From positions 23,231 through 87,230 of the forward strand of contig JAYSPT010000100.1 in the NCBI GenBank assembly GCA_043721995.1: 64,000 nt of DNA, in the 5' to 3' direction. This DNA is from Rhodoglobus sp043721995. GTDB taxonomy: Bacteria; Actinomycetota; Actinomycetes; Actinomycetales; Microbacteriaceae. The position numbers and the translations under genes were made by a program. Each line of letters starts with the position of its first letter. Position 1 is the stretch's first letter. Shown piece by piece: positions 24,562-33,686 of the stretch. The notes under the pieces are model-generated. The model made no database searches, was not told where the DNA came from, and was given only the letters and a program-made list of their open reading frames with translations.

Positions 24562-27420
24562 GTGTCTACACAGCAGGGCACGACCAGGAACAACCGCACA
24601 AGGGTCGTTCTCACGGTCACCGCCGTCATTATCGCGGTTCTCATCATCGCCTTCTTCATCGTCGCAAATCTCTACACCGACGTTCTCTGGTTCAGCCAGC
24701 TCGGCTATTTGAGCGTGCTAACCACACAGTGGATCGCTGGCGGCGTGATGTTCTTCATCGGGTTCTTCGCGATGGCCGTGCCGGTGTGGATCTCGATTGT
24801 GGTGGCGTTTCGCTCCCGCCCCGTGTACGCGAAACTGAATTCGCAGCTGGATCGCTACCAGCAGGTAATCGAACCTCTTCGGCGTTTCGCGATGGTCGGA
24901 ATCCCCGTGGTGCTCGGCATTTTCGCCGGGCTCTCGACCGCATCACACTGGCAGATCGTGCTGCAGTGGCTCAACAAGACCTCCTTCGGACAGCGCGACC
25001 CGCTGTTCGGACTCGATATCTCGTTCTACTTCTTCGAACTGCCGATGTACCACGCTGCCCTGGGCTTGGCATCCGCGATTTCCCTCATCTGCCTGATTGC
25101 TGTTTTGGCGACCTGCTACCTCTACGGTTCGATCCGTTTCAACGGCCGCGAAGTTCGCATCTCGCGTGCTGCCCGCGTGCAAATTGCCGTAACCGCGGCG
25201 ATCTTTCTCTTCCTGCAGGCGATCAGCATCTGGTTTGACCAGTACACGACGGTGTACACGCAGGGCCAGGGCTTTCTTCAGACCGGCGCTGGCTACACCG
25301 AGGCGAGCGCGACAATACCCGGCCGCGCGATTCTGGCGGGCATTGCTGCATTCGTCGCGATTCTCTTCGTTGTCACGGCGATCATCGGGCGTTGGCGTCT
25401 TCCGATCATCGGCACTGCTCTGCTGCTCGTGAGCGGCCTCGTCCTCGGCAGCATCTACCCGTGGATCGTTCAGCGCTTTCAGGTTGAGCCCAGTGCCCGC
25501 ACGCTCGAAGCTCCCTTCATTGACCACAGCATCCAGGCCACCCGCACCGCATACGGCGTCGCCGGCGTGTCTACGGTCCCGTACAGCGCCACGACGAGCG
25601 TGCAACCGGGCGCGCTAAAGCAGGACGCCCAAACCACGGCCAATATCCGCATCCTCGACCCGGCGATCGCACCGCAGGCATTCGCCCAGCTTCAGCAGTT
25701 CAAGCAGTACTACCAGTTTCCGAAGCACTTGGACGTCGACCGTTACACCATCGACGGAAAGACTCAGGACACCGTAATTTCCGTGCGCGAACTCAACCAG
25801 GCCGGCCTCGCTGACAGCGCACGAACCTGGTACAACAACACGGTCGTCTACACGCACGGATACGGTGTTGTCGCCGCGTACGGCAACCAGCGTGCAACCG
25901 GTGGCCAACCGGTCTTCCTGGAATCGGGGGTTCCCAGTGTGGGATCGCTGGGTTCATTCGAGCCACGCATCTATTTTGGAGAGCAATCGCCCACGTACTC
26001 GATTGTCGGCGCCCCGAAAGCGAACACGCCAATCGAGCTCGACTATCCCGCTGGCGGCAGCAACAGCGAGCAGAACGCCACCACGACGTTCTCCGGCAAC
26101 GGCGGACCGGTTCTCGACAATGGCTTCAAGAAGCTCATCTACGCGATCAAGTTCCAGTCGGAGCAGATATTCCTGTCGAATGCTGTCACGAGCCAGTCCC
26201 AGATTCTCTACGACCGCAACCCAACGGCGCGCGTGCAGAAGGTCGCGCCTTACCTCACGCTCGACAGCGATACCTACCCCGCCATCGTTGATGGCCGCAC
26301 CGTGTGGATCGTTGACGGTTACACCACGGGCACTAACTACCCGTACTCCCAGACCGAGCAGCTGTCCACTGCGATCGCTGACACGTACCGGCCGTTGCCG
26401 GAGTTCGCGGTGGATGACATTAACTACATTCGCAACTCGGTGAAGGCAACTGTCGATGCCTACGACGGCAGCGTGAAGTTGTACGCCTGGGATCCTAATG
26501 ACCCGATGCTAAAGACATGGGAGAAGATCTTCCCCTCGACCGTACTGCCGATGAGCGACATGAGCGCGCAGCTCACGGCTCACGTGCGCTACCCCTCGGA
26601 CTTGTTCAAGGTGCAGCGCGCGATTCTGGGTTCATTCCATGTCACGGACCCGAGTTCGTTCTACTCGAGCGACGACCAGTGGATCACGCCGCCCGACCCG
26701 GTCTCGACGACCGATACCCTCCAGCCGCCGTACTACCTGACGATGCAGGTGCCGGGTACTGACCACCCCGCGTTCACGCTGTACTCGACGTATATCCCGA
26801 AGGCGAGCGCGGATTCTTCCCGAAACGTACTGACCGGTTATCTGGCGGTCGATTCGGATGCCGGACCGAACTACGGAAAGCTCACGCTGCTGACCCTGCC
26901 CAAACAGGATACGGTTCCGGGTCCCGGACAGGTCGAGAACAACTTCAAGACGGATACCGTCGTCGCGAACCAGCTTGCCCTGCTGCAGAAGGGCGATACC
27001 GAAGTCAAGCTCGGTAACCTCCTCACGTTGCCAGTCGGCGGTGGACTGCTGTACGTGCAGCCGGTGTACGTGCAAGCGACCACCGGCACGATCTACCCGC
27101 TGCTGCGCAAGGTACTCGTCTCGTTTGGAAACCAGATCGCTTTCGAGGACACCCTCAACGGGGCCCTCGACAAGTTGTTCGGTGGTAACTCGGGTGCCGT
27201 CGCGGGCGATGGTTCGGTTCCGAACTCCCCCACCACGCCGACGACTCCCACCACGCCTACTACAAATGCCGCGTTGACCCAAGCGCTCTCGGCTTACCAG
27301 ACGGCGCTTACCGACCGCAGTGCGGACTACGCTGCAGGTGATTTGGTCGCGGCGGCCCAGGCCGATGCGCGCATGGTCACCGCGGTGCAGGCCGCGATCG
27401 CCGCGACCGCGGGCCAGTAG
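24562..27420 (+). CDS. UPF0182 large membrane protein
   Basis: The 952-residue protein matches UPF0182 (COG1615; mycobacterial Rv3193c). About seven membrane helices occupy residues 15-305, followed by a large extracytoplasmic region with motifs such as TVWIVDGYTTGTNYPYSQ and MSAQLTAHVRYPSDLF. A Thr-Pro linker (TPTTPTTPTT) at about 895-905 leads to an alanine-rich C-terminal helix. Function is unknown. GCAGGAG lies 10 bases before the GTG start. It forms a conserved pair with the PDZ-Lon protease upstream, which makes a shared envelope-quality role plausible but unproven. Confidence 0.93.
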   Translation: MSTQQGTTRNNRTRVVLTVTAVIIAVLIIAFFIVANLYTDVLWFSQLGYLSVLTTQWIAGGVMFFIGFFAMAVPVWISIVVAFRSRPVYAKLNSQLDRYQQVIEPLRRFAMVGIPVVLGIFAGLSTASHWQIVLQWLNKTSFGQRDPLFGLDISFYFFELPMYHAALGLASAISLICLIAVLATCYLYGSIRFNGREVRISRAARVQIAVTAAIFLFLQAISIWFDQYTTVYTQGQGFLQTGAGYTEASATIPGRAILAGIAAFVAILFVVTAIIGRWRLPIIGTALLLVSGLVLGSIYPWIVQRFQVEPSARTLEAPFIDHSIQATRTAYGVAGVSTVPYSATTSVQPGALKQDAQTTANIRILDPAIAPQAFAQLQQFKQYYQFPKHLDVDRYTIDGKTQDTVISVRELNQAGLADSARTWYNNTVVYTHGYGVVAAYGNQRATGGQPVFLESGVPSVGSLGSFEPRIYFGEQSPTYSIVGAPKANTPIELDYPAGGSNSEQNATTTFSGNGGPVLDNGFKKLIYAIKFQSEQIFLSNAVTSQSQILYDRNPTARVQKVAPYLTLDSDTYPAIVDGRTVWIVDGYTTGTNYPYSQTEQLSTAIADTYRPLPEFAVDDINYIRNSVKATVDAYDGSVKLYAWDPNDPMLKTWEKIFPSTVLPMSDMSAQLTAHVRYPSDLFKVQRAILGSFHVTDPSSFYSSDDQWITPPDPVSTTDTLQPPYYLTMQVPGTDHPAFTLYSTYIPKASADSSRNVLTGYLAVDSDAGPNYGKLTLLTLPKQDTVPGPGQVENNFKTDTVVANQLALLQKGDTEVKLGNLLTLPVGGGLLYVQPVYVQATTGTIYPLLRKVLVSFGNQIAFEDTLNGALDKLFGGNSGAVAGDGSVPNSPTTPTTPTTPTTNAALTQALSAYQTALTDRSADYAAGDLVAAAQADARMVTAVQAAIAATAGQ

Positions 27421-27548
27421 GGATATCCCCGACCATTCGAACCCCGGAGTCACTCGCCCATCACTATGCCCGCGCACGAACGCTGTTCAGCGCTTTAGCG
27501 GGCGTGCCGTGAGTGCCCGCCGCCTCTGTGATAGCCTTGGGTTTACAG

Positions 27549-27622
27549 CGCGGGGTGGAGCAGTTCGGTAGCTCGCTGGGCTCATAACCCAGAGGTCGCA
27601 GGTTCAAATCCTGTCCCCGCAA
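27549..27622 (+). tRNA. Initiator tRNA-fMet (CAU)
   Basis: A 74-base cloverleaf starts CGCGGGG and ends CCCCGCA plus discriminator A, with anticodon loop CTCATAA. The C1-A72 mismatch and three consecutive G-C pairs in the anticodon stem (GGG/CCC) identify the initiator. CCA is not encoded. It stands alone, followed at once by a terminator. Confidence 0.97.
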
Positions 27623-27631
27623 CAGAAAATG

Positions 27632-27662
27632 AAAAGGCTCGGTCTCTTGACCGGGCCTTTTC
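27632..27662 (+). terminator. Rho-independent terminator of tRNA-fMet
   Basis: A 12-base stem AAAAGGCTCGGT / ACCGGGCCTTTT with one wobble pair closes a 6-base loop and ends in a T run, beginning 10 bases after the tRNA. Confidence 0.9.
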
Positions 27663-27845
27663 ATATTCCGTGGGGAGTGGACCTGGCCCATCGCGCGGGA
27701 CCGGATGATCAGCTCAGGGGACTCTGGCCACCCATCGAAATCGAACTGCGCAAAGTCGTCCCGTGATCTGGGATTGTTTTGTGGCTTTCCTGCGTTAGAA
27801 CCGGTGAAGCGTTGAGAAAAACAACAAACGGCGCGGGAGATGGCC

Positions 27846-28244
27846 ATGCAGAAGGTTTACGAAGAGGTTGAAGATGACGCCGGTGGCGTCAGCAAGTACC
27901 GCAGGCACGACAACGGTCGCGGGTTCGTATCAATGAAGGCGACGGCGCATGCCAGCGCCTATATCGAAGCGACAACCTACGTTGAACGGGGTGCAGAGAT
28001 CGGGGCCAACGCGTGGATCGGCGCGGGCACTTGGATCGACGCAGACGCATTCATCGGCGCGGGCGCTTTCATTGGGAGCAACGTTCACATTGGGGCGCAG
28101 GCAACCATCGGTCGCGGCGCCCGGATCGGCAGCCACTCGCGGATCGCCGAAGGCACACGGGTCGCCGACGGGGTGCGGGTTGAGCGCGACTCCCGGGTTG
28201 AGACCGGTAGCAATATCAGGCGCAACATCGGGCGAGCGGCCTGA
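27846..28244 (+). CDS. Left-handed beta-helix (hexapeptide-repeat) acyltransferase-like protein
   Basis: The 132-residue protein consists almost wholly of hexapeptide repeats (residues 35-130, such as IGANAWIGAGTWIDADAF and IGSNVHIGAQATIGRGARIG). That predicts a left-handed parallel beta-helix as in LpxA- and MaxL-type acyltransferases. No catalytic His can be assigned. The ATG at 27846 follows GGGAG by 6 bases and is preferred over the ATG six bases earlier. A very strong terminator follows, so it is transcribed separately from the glycosyltransferase operon downstream. It could be a structural or sugar-acetylating protein. Confidence 0.75.
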   Translation: MQKVYEEVEDDAGGVSKYRRHDNGRGFVSMKATAHASAYIEATTYVERGAEIGANAWIGAGTWIDADAFIGAGAFIGSNVHIGAQATIGRGARIGSHSRIAEGTRVADGVRVERDSRVETGSNIRRNIGRAA

Positions 28245-28256
28245 TTCATTCCTGAG

Positions 28257-28296
28257 AGCGTGACCGGTTCGGCGTGCATACCGAACCGGTCACGCT
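28257..28296 (+). terminator. Strong terminator hairpin after the beta-helix gene
   Basis: A perfect 16-base stem (AGCGTGACCGGTTCGG with its complement) closes an 8-base loop, starting 13 bases after the stop codon; TTGTCT follows. Confidence 0.85.
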
Positions 28297-28458
28297 TGTC
28301 TGGGGGTGATGCTGAGCCCCCTATGCGGGGTACATTTGCGGTAGGGAGCACCTTGCGCTGGAACAGTGGGTGCCCGGCCAACGGACGAAGCAGACCGAGC
28401 CGAACAGGGCTATCCAGTGGGCATGTTATACGTACGCTCCCAAGAGACGGAGCACGCT

Positions 28459-29586
28459 ATGACCAAGTTGGGTTTTCTCAGCACGTACCCGCCCACGCGG
28501 TGTGGCCTGGCTACCTTTACTGAAGCCTTGGCCGGTGCCATGGCTTATCCAGGCAGTCGTCAAGCCTGCGTTGTTCGCGTCGTCGATGAGCCCACTCCGC
28601 TCAACGAAAGGCGGTTCGGTCGCCGAGCAGTGATCGCCGAGCTGGTTGCAGGCGACGCGTTGGGCCGTTCAGCGAGCATCCAAGTCCTCAATGGTTTCGA
28701 CGTCGTCATCGTGCAGCACGAGTACGGCATTTACGGCGGGCCCGACGGTGACGAGATAATCGATGTACTCGAGGGCGTGACCGCGCCGACCATCGTCATT
28801 TTCCATACCGTTCTGGATGCGCCAACCGTGCATCAAAAGCAGGTCCTGGAGCGAGTCGCCGAGCTTGCGACATCACTCGTGGTTATGTCGGATCAGGCGC
28901 TCGCCAATCTCGCCCGCTACGACGTGCCGATGCGCAAGGTGAGGTTGATTCCGCACGGAGTACCCGAGTCGAGTTTTGCAGCACACGACCGCCCCCTGGG
29001 CCATCGCGTTCTCACGTGGGGCCTCATCGGGCCTGGGAAGGGGATCGAGTGGGGAATCGGTGCAATGGCCGAACTGGCTGACATGCTCCCGCGGCCGGAA
29101 TACGTTGTCGTGGGTAAGACCCACCCGAAGGTGCTCGCCCACGCCGGCGAGGCCTACCGCGAATCCCTCGAGCAGATAGTGGCTCACCTGCATCTGGAAA
29201 ATGTGGTTACCTTCGTTGATGAGTACCTCGACGCACACCAACTCGCGCGCTACGTGGACTCGGCCGACGTTGTGCTGGTGCCGTATGACAGCAAGGATCA
29301 GGTCACCTCGGGCGTGCTCGTTGAGGCTGTCGCCGCGGGAAAGCCCGTCATCTCGACTCGCTTCCCGCATGCCGTGGAGCTTCTGCAAAACGGTGCGGGC
29401 GTGATCGTCGACCAGCAGGATGCCACGCAGATTGCGGATGCGATCCGCGGTATCCTCGGGCACGCGGGGCGAGCAGCGGAGATGTCGGCGGCCGCGTCTC
29501 GAGTGAGTGTGGGTACCGGGTGGCCCGAAGTGGCGCAGCAGTATTGGCAGCTTGCAGAAAGCATCCTGACAGTGCACGCAGCATGA
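28459..29586 (+). CDS. Family 4 glycosyltransferase
   Basis: The 375-residue protein is a GT-B glycosyltransferase. Its N-terminal half opens with FLSTYPPTRCGLATFTEALA, the C-terminal half has the nucleotide-sugar site around LIGPGKGIEWGIGAMAELA, and the EX7E-like region reads VLVEAVAAGKPVISTRFPHAVELL. Acceptor and donor are not predictable. ATG 28459 is preferred because GACGGAGC precedes it and TKLGFLSTYPP matches typical N-termini. The stop overlaps the next start (ATGA), so it is coupled to the alpha/alpha barrel gene. Together with the GH130 gene this trio forms one operon. Confidence 0.88.
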   Translation: MTKLGFLSTYPPTRCGLATFTEALAGAMAYPGSRQACVVRVVDEPTPLNERRFGRRAVIAELVAGDALGRSASIQVLNGFDVVIVQHEYGIYGGPDGDEIIDVLEGVTAPTIVIFHTVLDAPTVHQKQVLERVAELATSLVVMSDQALANLARYDVPMRKVRLIPHGVPESSFAAHDRPLGHRVLTWGLIGPGKGIEWGIGAMAELADMLPRPEYVVVGKTHPKVLAHAGEAYRESLEQIVAHLHLENVVTFVDEYLDAHQLARYVDSADVVLVPYDSKDQVTSGVLVEAVAAGKPVISTRFPHAVELLQNGAGVIVDQQDATQIADAIRGILGHAGRAAEMSAAASRVSVGTGWPEVAQQYWQLAESILTVHAA

Positions 29587-30635
29587 TGCCCGCCACCGCT
29601 ATGCGGGTCCTCCACGGCATCACGACCGATCCCGTTTACTTGCACCTTTCACACTTGACCGACGACCGTGGCGTTTTCGAGCATGCGCTGGGCGATGAGC
29701 CGCGCAGGGAGCACGGGTATTGCGTTGACGACGTTGCTCGCGCGCTCATCGTGGCGGTGCGCGAACCGAACCAGACTCTCGAGTTGGGTGGAATCGCGGG
29801 TCTCTGCCTGCGCTTTCTCACGTCCGCCATCGAGCCGGACGGGAAGTCGCACAACCGACTGAATTCGCACGGTGAGTGGACTGACCGCGCAAGCACCGAT
29901 GATTGCTGGGGTCGCTCCCTCTGGGCGCTCGGGGTCGCTGCCGTTCAGGCGCCCATGGCAGACACCCGAGACGACGCGCTGGCCGCGTTCGTGCGCCTTG
30001 CCAGCCAGCGCTCGGTGGATGTTCGGGCAATGGCATTCGCATCGCTCGGCGCGAGTGAGTTGGTCTCGTCGGGAAACACCGACCCGGTCGTGCGCTCGCT
30101 ACTCGTTGACGCGCTGACGATCATCCCCACTTCCGAAAGCTCGGGGTGGGGCTGGCCAGAAGACCGACTCAGGTACGCGAATGGAACCCTCGCGGAGGCG
30201 ATTATTGCTGGTGGCGAAGCTACCGGAGATGCCGGTCTCACTCGTCGAGGCCTTGTCATACTCGAGACGCTCATTCGGCTCGAGACCCGGGATGGGCATC
30301 TTTCGGTGACCGGCACGGATGGGCGCGGCCCAAGCGAAACAGGGCCACAATTCGACCAGCAGCCGATCGAAGTCGCCGCCATTGCGGATGCTGCGGCGCG
30401 AGCTTACGAGGCCACCGGCTCTGACCACTGGCTCGACGTGCTGAGGATGTCATGGCACTGGTTCCTCGGTGACAACGACAGTGGTGCGGTCATGATCGAT
30501 GAAGTCACGGGTGCGGGGTTCGACGGACTCGAGAGTCGAGGTCGAAACGACAACCGCGGTGCTGAGTCAACTCTCGCTGCCCTCCGCACGTGGCAGAACG
30601 CGTGCCTCTATGGATTGCTCGAGGGGACCGCTTGA
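29583..30635 (+). CDS. Alpha/alpha-barrel carbohydrate-active protein, middle gene of the GT4-GH130 operon
   Basis: The 350-residue protein has alternating helices with aromatic and acidic loop motifs (HGYCVDDVARALIVAV, STDDCWGRSLWALG, GWGWPEDRLRYANGTLAEA, RGNDNRGAESTLAAL-like end). This is typical of (alpha/alpha)6 barrels found in glycoside hydrolases and polysaccharide-processing enzymes. Databases usually label it glycosyltransferase or hypothetical only because of its neighbour. Conserved Asp, Glu and Trp in the loops suggest sugar binding or catalysis. The ATG overlaps the upstream stop by 4 bases and its own stop overlaps the next TTG start. Confidence 0.75.
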   Translation: MMPATAMRVLHGITTDPVYLHLSHLTDDRGVFEHALGDEPRREHGYCVDDVARALIVAVREPNQTLELGGIAGLCLRFLTSAIEPDGKSHNRLNSHGEWTDRASTDDCWGRSLWALGVAAVQAPMADTRDDALAAFVRLASQRSVDVRAMAFASLGASELVSSGNTDPVVRSLLVDALTIIPTSESSGWGWPEDRLRYANGTLAEAIIAGGEATGDAGLTRRGLVILETLIRLETRDGHLSVTGTDGRGPSETGPQFDQQPIEVAAIADAAARAYEATGSDHWLDVLRMSWHWFLGDNDSGAVMIDEVTGAGFDGLESRGRNDNRGAESTLAALRTWQNACLYGLLEGTA

Positions 30636-31903
30636 CGCTCATTGCGACGGACAGCGGTATGCAGCTTGAGGCTGATCCGGCTCGCGTCGTTGCGAAGCTA
30701 TTCCTGCCCGGCGAAAGTATCGCACCGGTGCAGATCCGGGCCGAGGCGATCTATGAACGTGTGCTGGCCCTCGACGATGCCACCGCGGCAGCGACCGCGA
30801 AGTCGATCCTTGACACGTTCTCACCGCGTCACGACGACCTGCCGGGCATCCTCGCCGATCATGCGAAGGCCGGTCTCGCGCGCGTCGGTGGCACGATAGA
30901 TGACCAATCGCCGCACTTCACGGTGCTTGGGGGTACATTCACCGCTGAGTATGCGGTGGAGGGGGCGGCCCTGTGCAACCCATCGCCGGTTCTTCATCCC
31001 GACCAAACCGGTCTAAAGCCGGGAGAGGCGCGGATTGCCCTCGCTGTTCGCGAGATTGGCGAGGGCCACGTATCGACCCTGGGTTTTGCGTGCGCAACGG
31101 TTGGCGCCGGGGGCTGGGCTTTCGAGGAGCGCGCATTGCCCCTTCGAGCGCCGGTCGTGAAGCGGGCAAACGACAGTTGGTCAAATTACGAGATCGTTTT
31201 TGCGGAGGACAGCAGCCTGAGCCAGCGCGTGGCGATGCCCGTGATTGACTCCGAACGCAACGGCATCGAGGACGCGCGCTTCGTGCGCTTCACGGGTGCT
31301 GACGGGCATACCGACTACCGTGCGACGTACACCGCATACGACGGAACGGGGGTACTGCCACGTCTGTTTGTCTCCGAAGACCTGGTGTCCTTCTCTAGTC
31401 ACCCCCTCACCGGCGCGGCCGCGACGAACAAGGGCGTTGCGTTATTCCCGCGGCCGGTCGGCGGGGAAATCCTCGCGTTGGTGAGATCGGATGGTGAGTC
31501 GAACTTCGTTGCTCGCTCGCCCGACGGGCTCGCGTGGGGTCATGGGGCGATCATCCGAACGCCCGAGATGCCGTGGGAGATCGTCACTACCGGTAACTGT
31601 GGTTCACCGATCGAAACCTCGGAAGGCTGGCTCGTGATGACTCACGGCGTCGGTGCGATGCGGGTCTATTCGATGGGTGCGATGCTGCTCGACCTCGACG
31701 ATCCAACGAAAGTGATCGGGCTGCTCAGGGAGCCGTTGCTGCGCTCGGACGGCACGAAACAGAACGGTTACGTGCCGAACGTGGTCTACTCCTGCGGTTC
31801 GATCGTGCATGAAGGCACGGTGTGGATCCCCTACGGTGTCGGCGATAACCGAATCCGTGTCGCGTCCGTGGGCCTTGACGAGTTGCTTGCCGCGATGCGC
31901 TAG
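30632..31903 (+). CDS. GH130-type glycosidase/phosphorylase
   Basis: The 423-residue protein matches family GH130 (mannoside phosphorylases and beta-1,2-mannosidases). Supporting motifs are GIEDARFVRF (EDPR-like, with the catalytic Asp), AATNKGVALFPRPVGG, TGNCGSPIETSEGWLVMTHGVG, DDPTKVIGLLREPLL and GYVPNVVYSCG. An N-terminal extension of about 190 residues precedes the five-bladed propeller core. It would cleave or phosphorolyse a beta-mannoside-type linkage; the exact bond cannot be read from sequence. The TTG start at 30632 overlaps the upstream stop (TTGA). The pairing of a GT4 with GH130 suggests synthesis and turnover of the same glycan. Confidence 0.85.
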   Translation: MTLIATDSGMQLEADPARVVAKLFLPGESIAPVQIRAEAIYERVLALDDATAAATAKSILDTFSPRHDDLPGILADHAKAGLARVGGTIDDQSPHFTVLGGTFTAEYAVEGAALCNPSPVLHPDQTGLKPGEARIALAVREIGEGHVSTLGFACATVGAGGWAFEERALPLRAPVVKRANDSWSNYEIVFAEDSSLSQRVAMPVIDSERNGIEDARFVRFTGADGHTDYRATYTAYDGTGVLPRLFVSEDLVSFSSHPLTGAAATNKGVALFPRPVGGEILALVRSDGESNFVARSPDGLAWGHGAIIRTPEMPWEIVTTGNCGSPIETSEGWLVMTHGVGAMRVYSMGAMLLDLDDPTKVIGLLREPLLRSDGTKQNGYVPNVVYSCGSIVHEGTVWIPYGVGDNRIRVASVGLDELLAAMR

Positions 31904-31936
31904 CTGGCGCTGGATCTGGGCCGCGAAAGGCGGGGG

Positions 31937-31942
31937 TAGATT
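31937..31942 (+). promoter_or_regulatory. -10 box of nadE (leaderless)
   Basis: TAGATT lies exactly 6 bases before ATG 31949. Confidence 0.5.
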
Positions 31943-31948
31943 CGATTC

Positions 31949-32776
31949 ATGACGCCACTACAGGCCCGCATCATTTACGACCTCAACGTCGTCCCGTCGA
32001 TCGACCCAGCAGAGCAGGTGCGCCTGCGAGTCGACTTCCTGAAGGCTTACCTGCGCACCGTTTCCGCAGCGGGCTTCGTGCTGGGCATCAGCGGGGGGCA
32101 GGACTCCAGCCTCGCGGGTCGGCTGTGCCAGCTCGCCACTGAAGAGCTTCGTTCAGAGGGTTTCGCCGCCCAGTTCAAAGCCGTGCGCCTGCCCTACAGG
32201 GTGCAAGCGGACGAAGCGGATGCCCAACTCGCGCTCGACTTTATCAAGCCGGACAAATCGATCACCTTCAACATTGGTCCCGGCGTGGATGGCGTCGGTG
32301 CCGAGTTCGGCGACGCAGCCGGTACTCCGCTCGCGGATTTCACGAAGGGGAATATGAAGGCGCGCATTCGCATGGTTGCGCAGTACGCGATCGCCGGCCA
32401 GGCGTCGCTGCTCGTCGTGGGCACCGACCACGCTGCCGAGGCAGTCACGGGATTCTTCACCAAGTACGGTGATGGGGGTGCCGACATCCTGCCACTGAGC
32501 GGACTGACCAAGCGGCAGGGTCGCACGATGCTCGAGTACCTCGGTGCGCCGGAACGGCTCTACCTCAAGGCCCCCACCGCCGACTTGCTGGATGGCACTC
32601 CCGGCCAGACCGATGAGGCGAACCTGGGGCTCAGCTACGCCCAGATCGACGACTACCTCGAGGGGCGGGATGTTGCACCCGAGGTCGCCGAGGGGATCGA
32701 GACGCGCTACATCTCGACGATGCACAAACGCACCGTGCCTGTGACGCCATTCGATGACTGGTGGCGGGGTCGGTAA
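31949..32776 (+). CDS. nadE: NH3-dependent NAD(+) synthetase
   Basis: The 275-residue protein is a complete N-type ATP pyrophosphatase: PP-loop SGGQDSS at 48-54, then AQYAIAGQASLLVVGTDHAAEAVTGFFTKYGDGG, and the C-terminal LYLKAPTADLLDGTPGQTDE. It converts nicotinate adenine dinucleotide to NAD using ammonia. The length is that of the short E. coli/B. subtilis type without a glutaminase domain. NAPRTase, another step of NAD supply, lies 15 kb downstream. The ATG follows TAGATT by 6 bases. Confidence 0.95.
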   Translation: MTPLQARIIYDLNVVPSIDPAEQVRLRVDFLKAYLRTVSAAGFVLGISGGQDSSLAGRLCQLATEELRSEGFAAQFKAVRLPYRVQADEADAQLALDFIKPDKSITFNIGPGVDGVGAEFGDAAGTPLADFTKGNMKARIRMVAQYAIAGQASLLVVGTDHAAEAVTGFFTKYGDGGADILPLSGLTKRQGRTMLEYLGAPERLYLKAPTADLLDGTPGQTDEANLGLSYAQIDDYLEGRDVAPEVAEGIETRYISTMHKRTVPVTPFDDWWRGR

Positions 32777-32878
32777 GCCCCATCGCCGACGACGCCCACC
32801 GGCTGGGGTGACCGTGGGGTCGATGCCCGCCTGAAAGCGGCACTGCTGTCGTACCGGCAACTGATCGCGTCCGGAGCC

Positions 32879-32884
32879 TAGGCT
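32879..32884 (+). promoter_or_regulatory. -10 box of the nitrilase gene (leaderless)
   Basis: TAGGCT lies 7 bases before ATG 32892. Confidence 0.45.
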
Positions 32885-32891
32885 TAGCTCC

Positions 32892-33686
32892 ATGCCCAGC
32901 ATCGCTGTCGTCCAATTCGCGCCGAGCGATGACACTGCCGCGAACCTTGCAACCATTGACGCTCTGGTTAGTCGCGCAGCGGCTCGCGGCGCGACCCTTG
33001 TCGTGCTCCCCGAGTACTCCTCCTGGTTCTCCGCAGAGCTGGGTTCGAACTGGGTAGATGCTGCTCAGGGCATCGACGGTGAGTTTGTGACCGGGCTTCG
33101 CGCTCTGGTGCGGCGGCTGCGCATTCACCTGGTCGCGGGCATTCTGGAGACGGCCGAGCCCACACGCATCTCGAACACTGTTGTCGCTCTCGACTCCGGC
33201 GGCGAGGTGGTGAGCGTGTACCGCAAGATTCATCTGTACGATGCCTTCGGCCATCGCGAATCGGACTGGGTTCGTGCGGGAGACACCACGCAGCCGCAGA
33301 CCTTCGCATGGGAGGGCTTCACTGTCGGCCTGCAAACGTGCTACGACATTCGCTTCCCTGAAGTCACCAGGCGCTTAGTCGACGCGGGTGCCACCCTCGT
33401 GCTGGTGCCGGCCGAGTGGGTGCGCGGCCCACTGAAGGAGCACCACTGGCGCACCCTCGTGACCGCCCGTGCGCTGGAGAACACGATCTACATCGCGGCC
33501 GCCGACCACGCCCCGCCGGTCGGAGTGGGTAACAGCATGGTGGTTGATCCGATGGGGGTGGAACTCGTGACGATCGGCGACGAGGTGGGGGCGGCGGTCG
33601 CCGAAATCTCGGTGGCACGTCTCGCCGCCGTGCGGGAAGTCAACCCGGCACTAAATCTTCGTCGATTCGGTGTCGTGCCTCTGTAG
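32892..33686 (+). CDS. Carbon-nitrogen hydrolase, omega-amidase / Nit-like
   Basis: The 264-residue nitrilase-superfamily enzyme has the Glu-Lys-Cys triad at E41 (VLPEYSSW), K112 (YRKIHLYDAFG) and C150 (LQTCYDIRFPE). CYDIRFPE and YRKIHLYD are typical of the Nit1/Nit2/YafV branch, which hydrolyses alpha-ketoglutaramate and related omega-amides or repairs deaminated glutathione. It converges on the SAHH-like gene, with coding ends overlapping by 47 bases. The nearby aminotransferase makes a glutamine-transaminase plus omega-amidase route plausible; that is inference. Confidence 0.87.
   Translation: MPSIAVVQFAPSDDTAANLATIDALVSRAAARGATLVVLPEYSSWFSAELGSNWVDAAQGIDGEFVTGLRALVRRLRIHLVAGILETAEPTRISNTVVALDSGGEVVSVYRKIHLYDAFGHRESDWVRAGDTTQPQTFAWEGFTVGLQTCYDIRFPEVTRRLVDAGATLVLVPAEWVRGPLKEHHWRTLVTARALENTIYIAAADHAPPVGVGNSMVVDPMGVELVTIGDEVGAAVAEISVARLAAVREVNPALNLRRFGVVPL

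Noticed and set aside
27464..27847. A 127-residue minus-strand frame over tRNA-fMet
   Set aside because: It covers a tRNA and its terminator and is a spurious frame.
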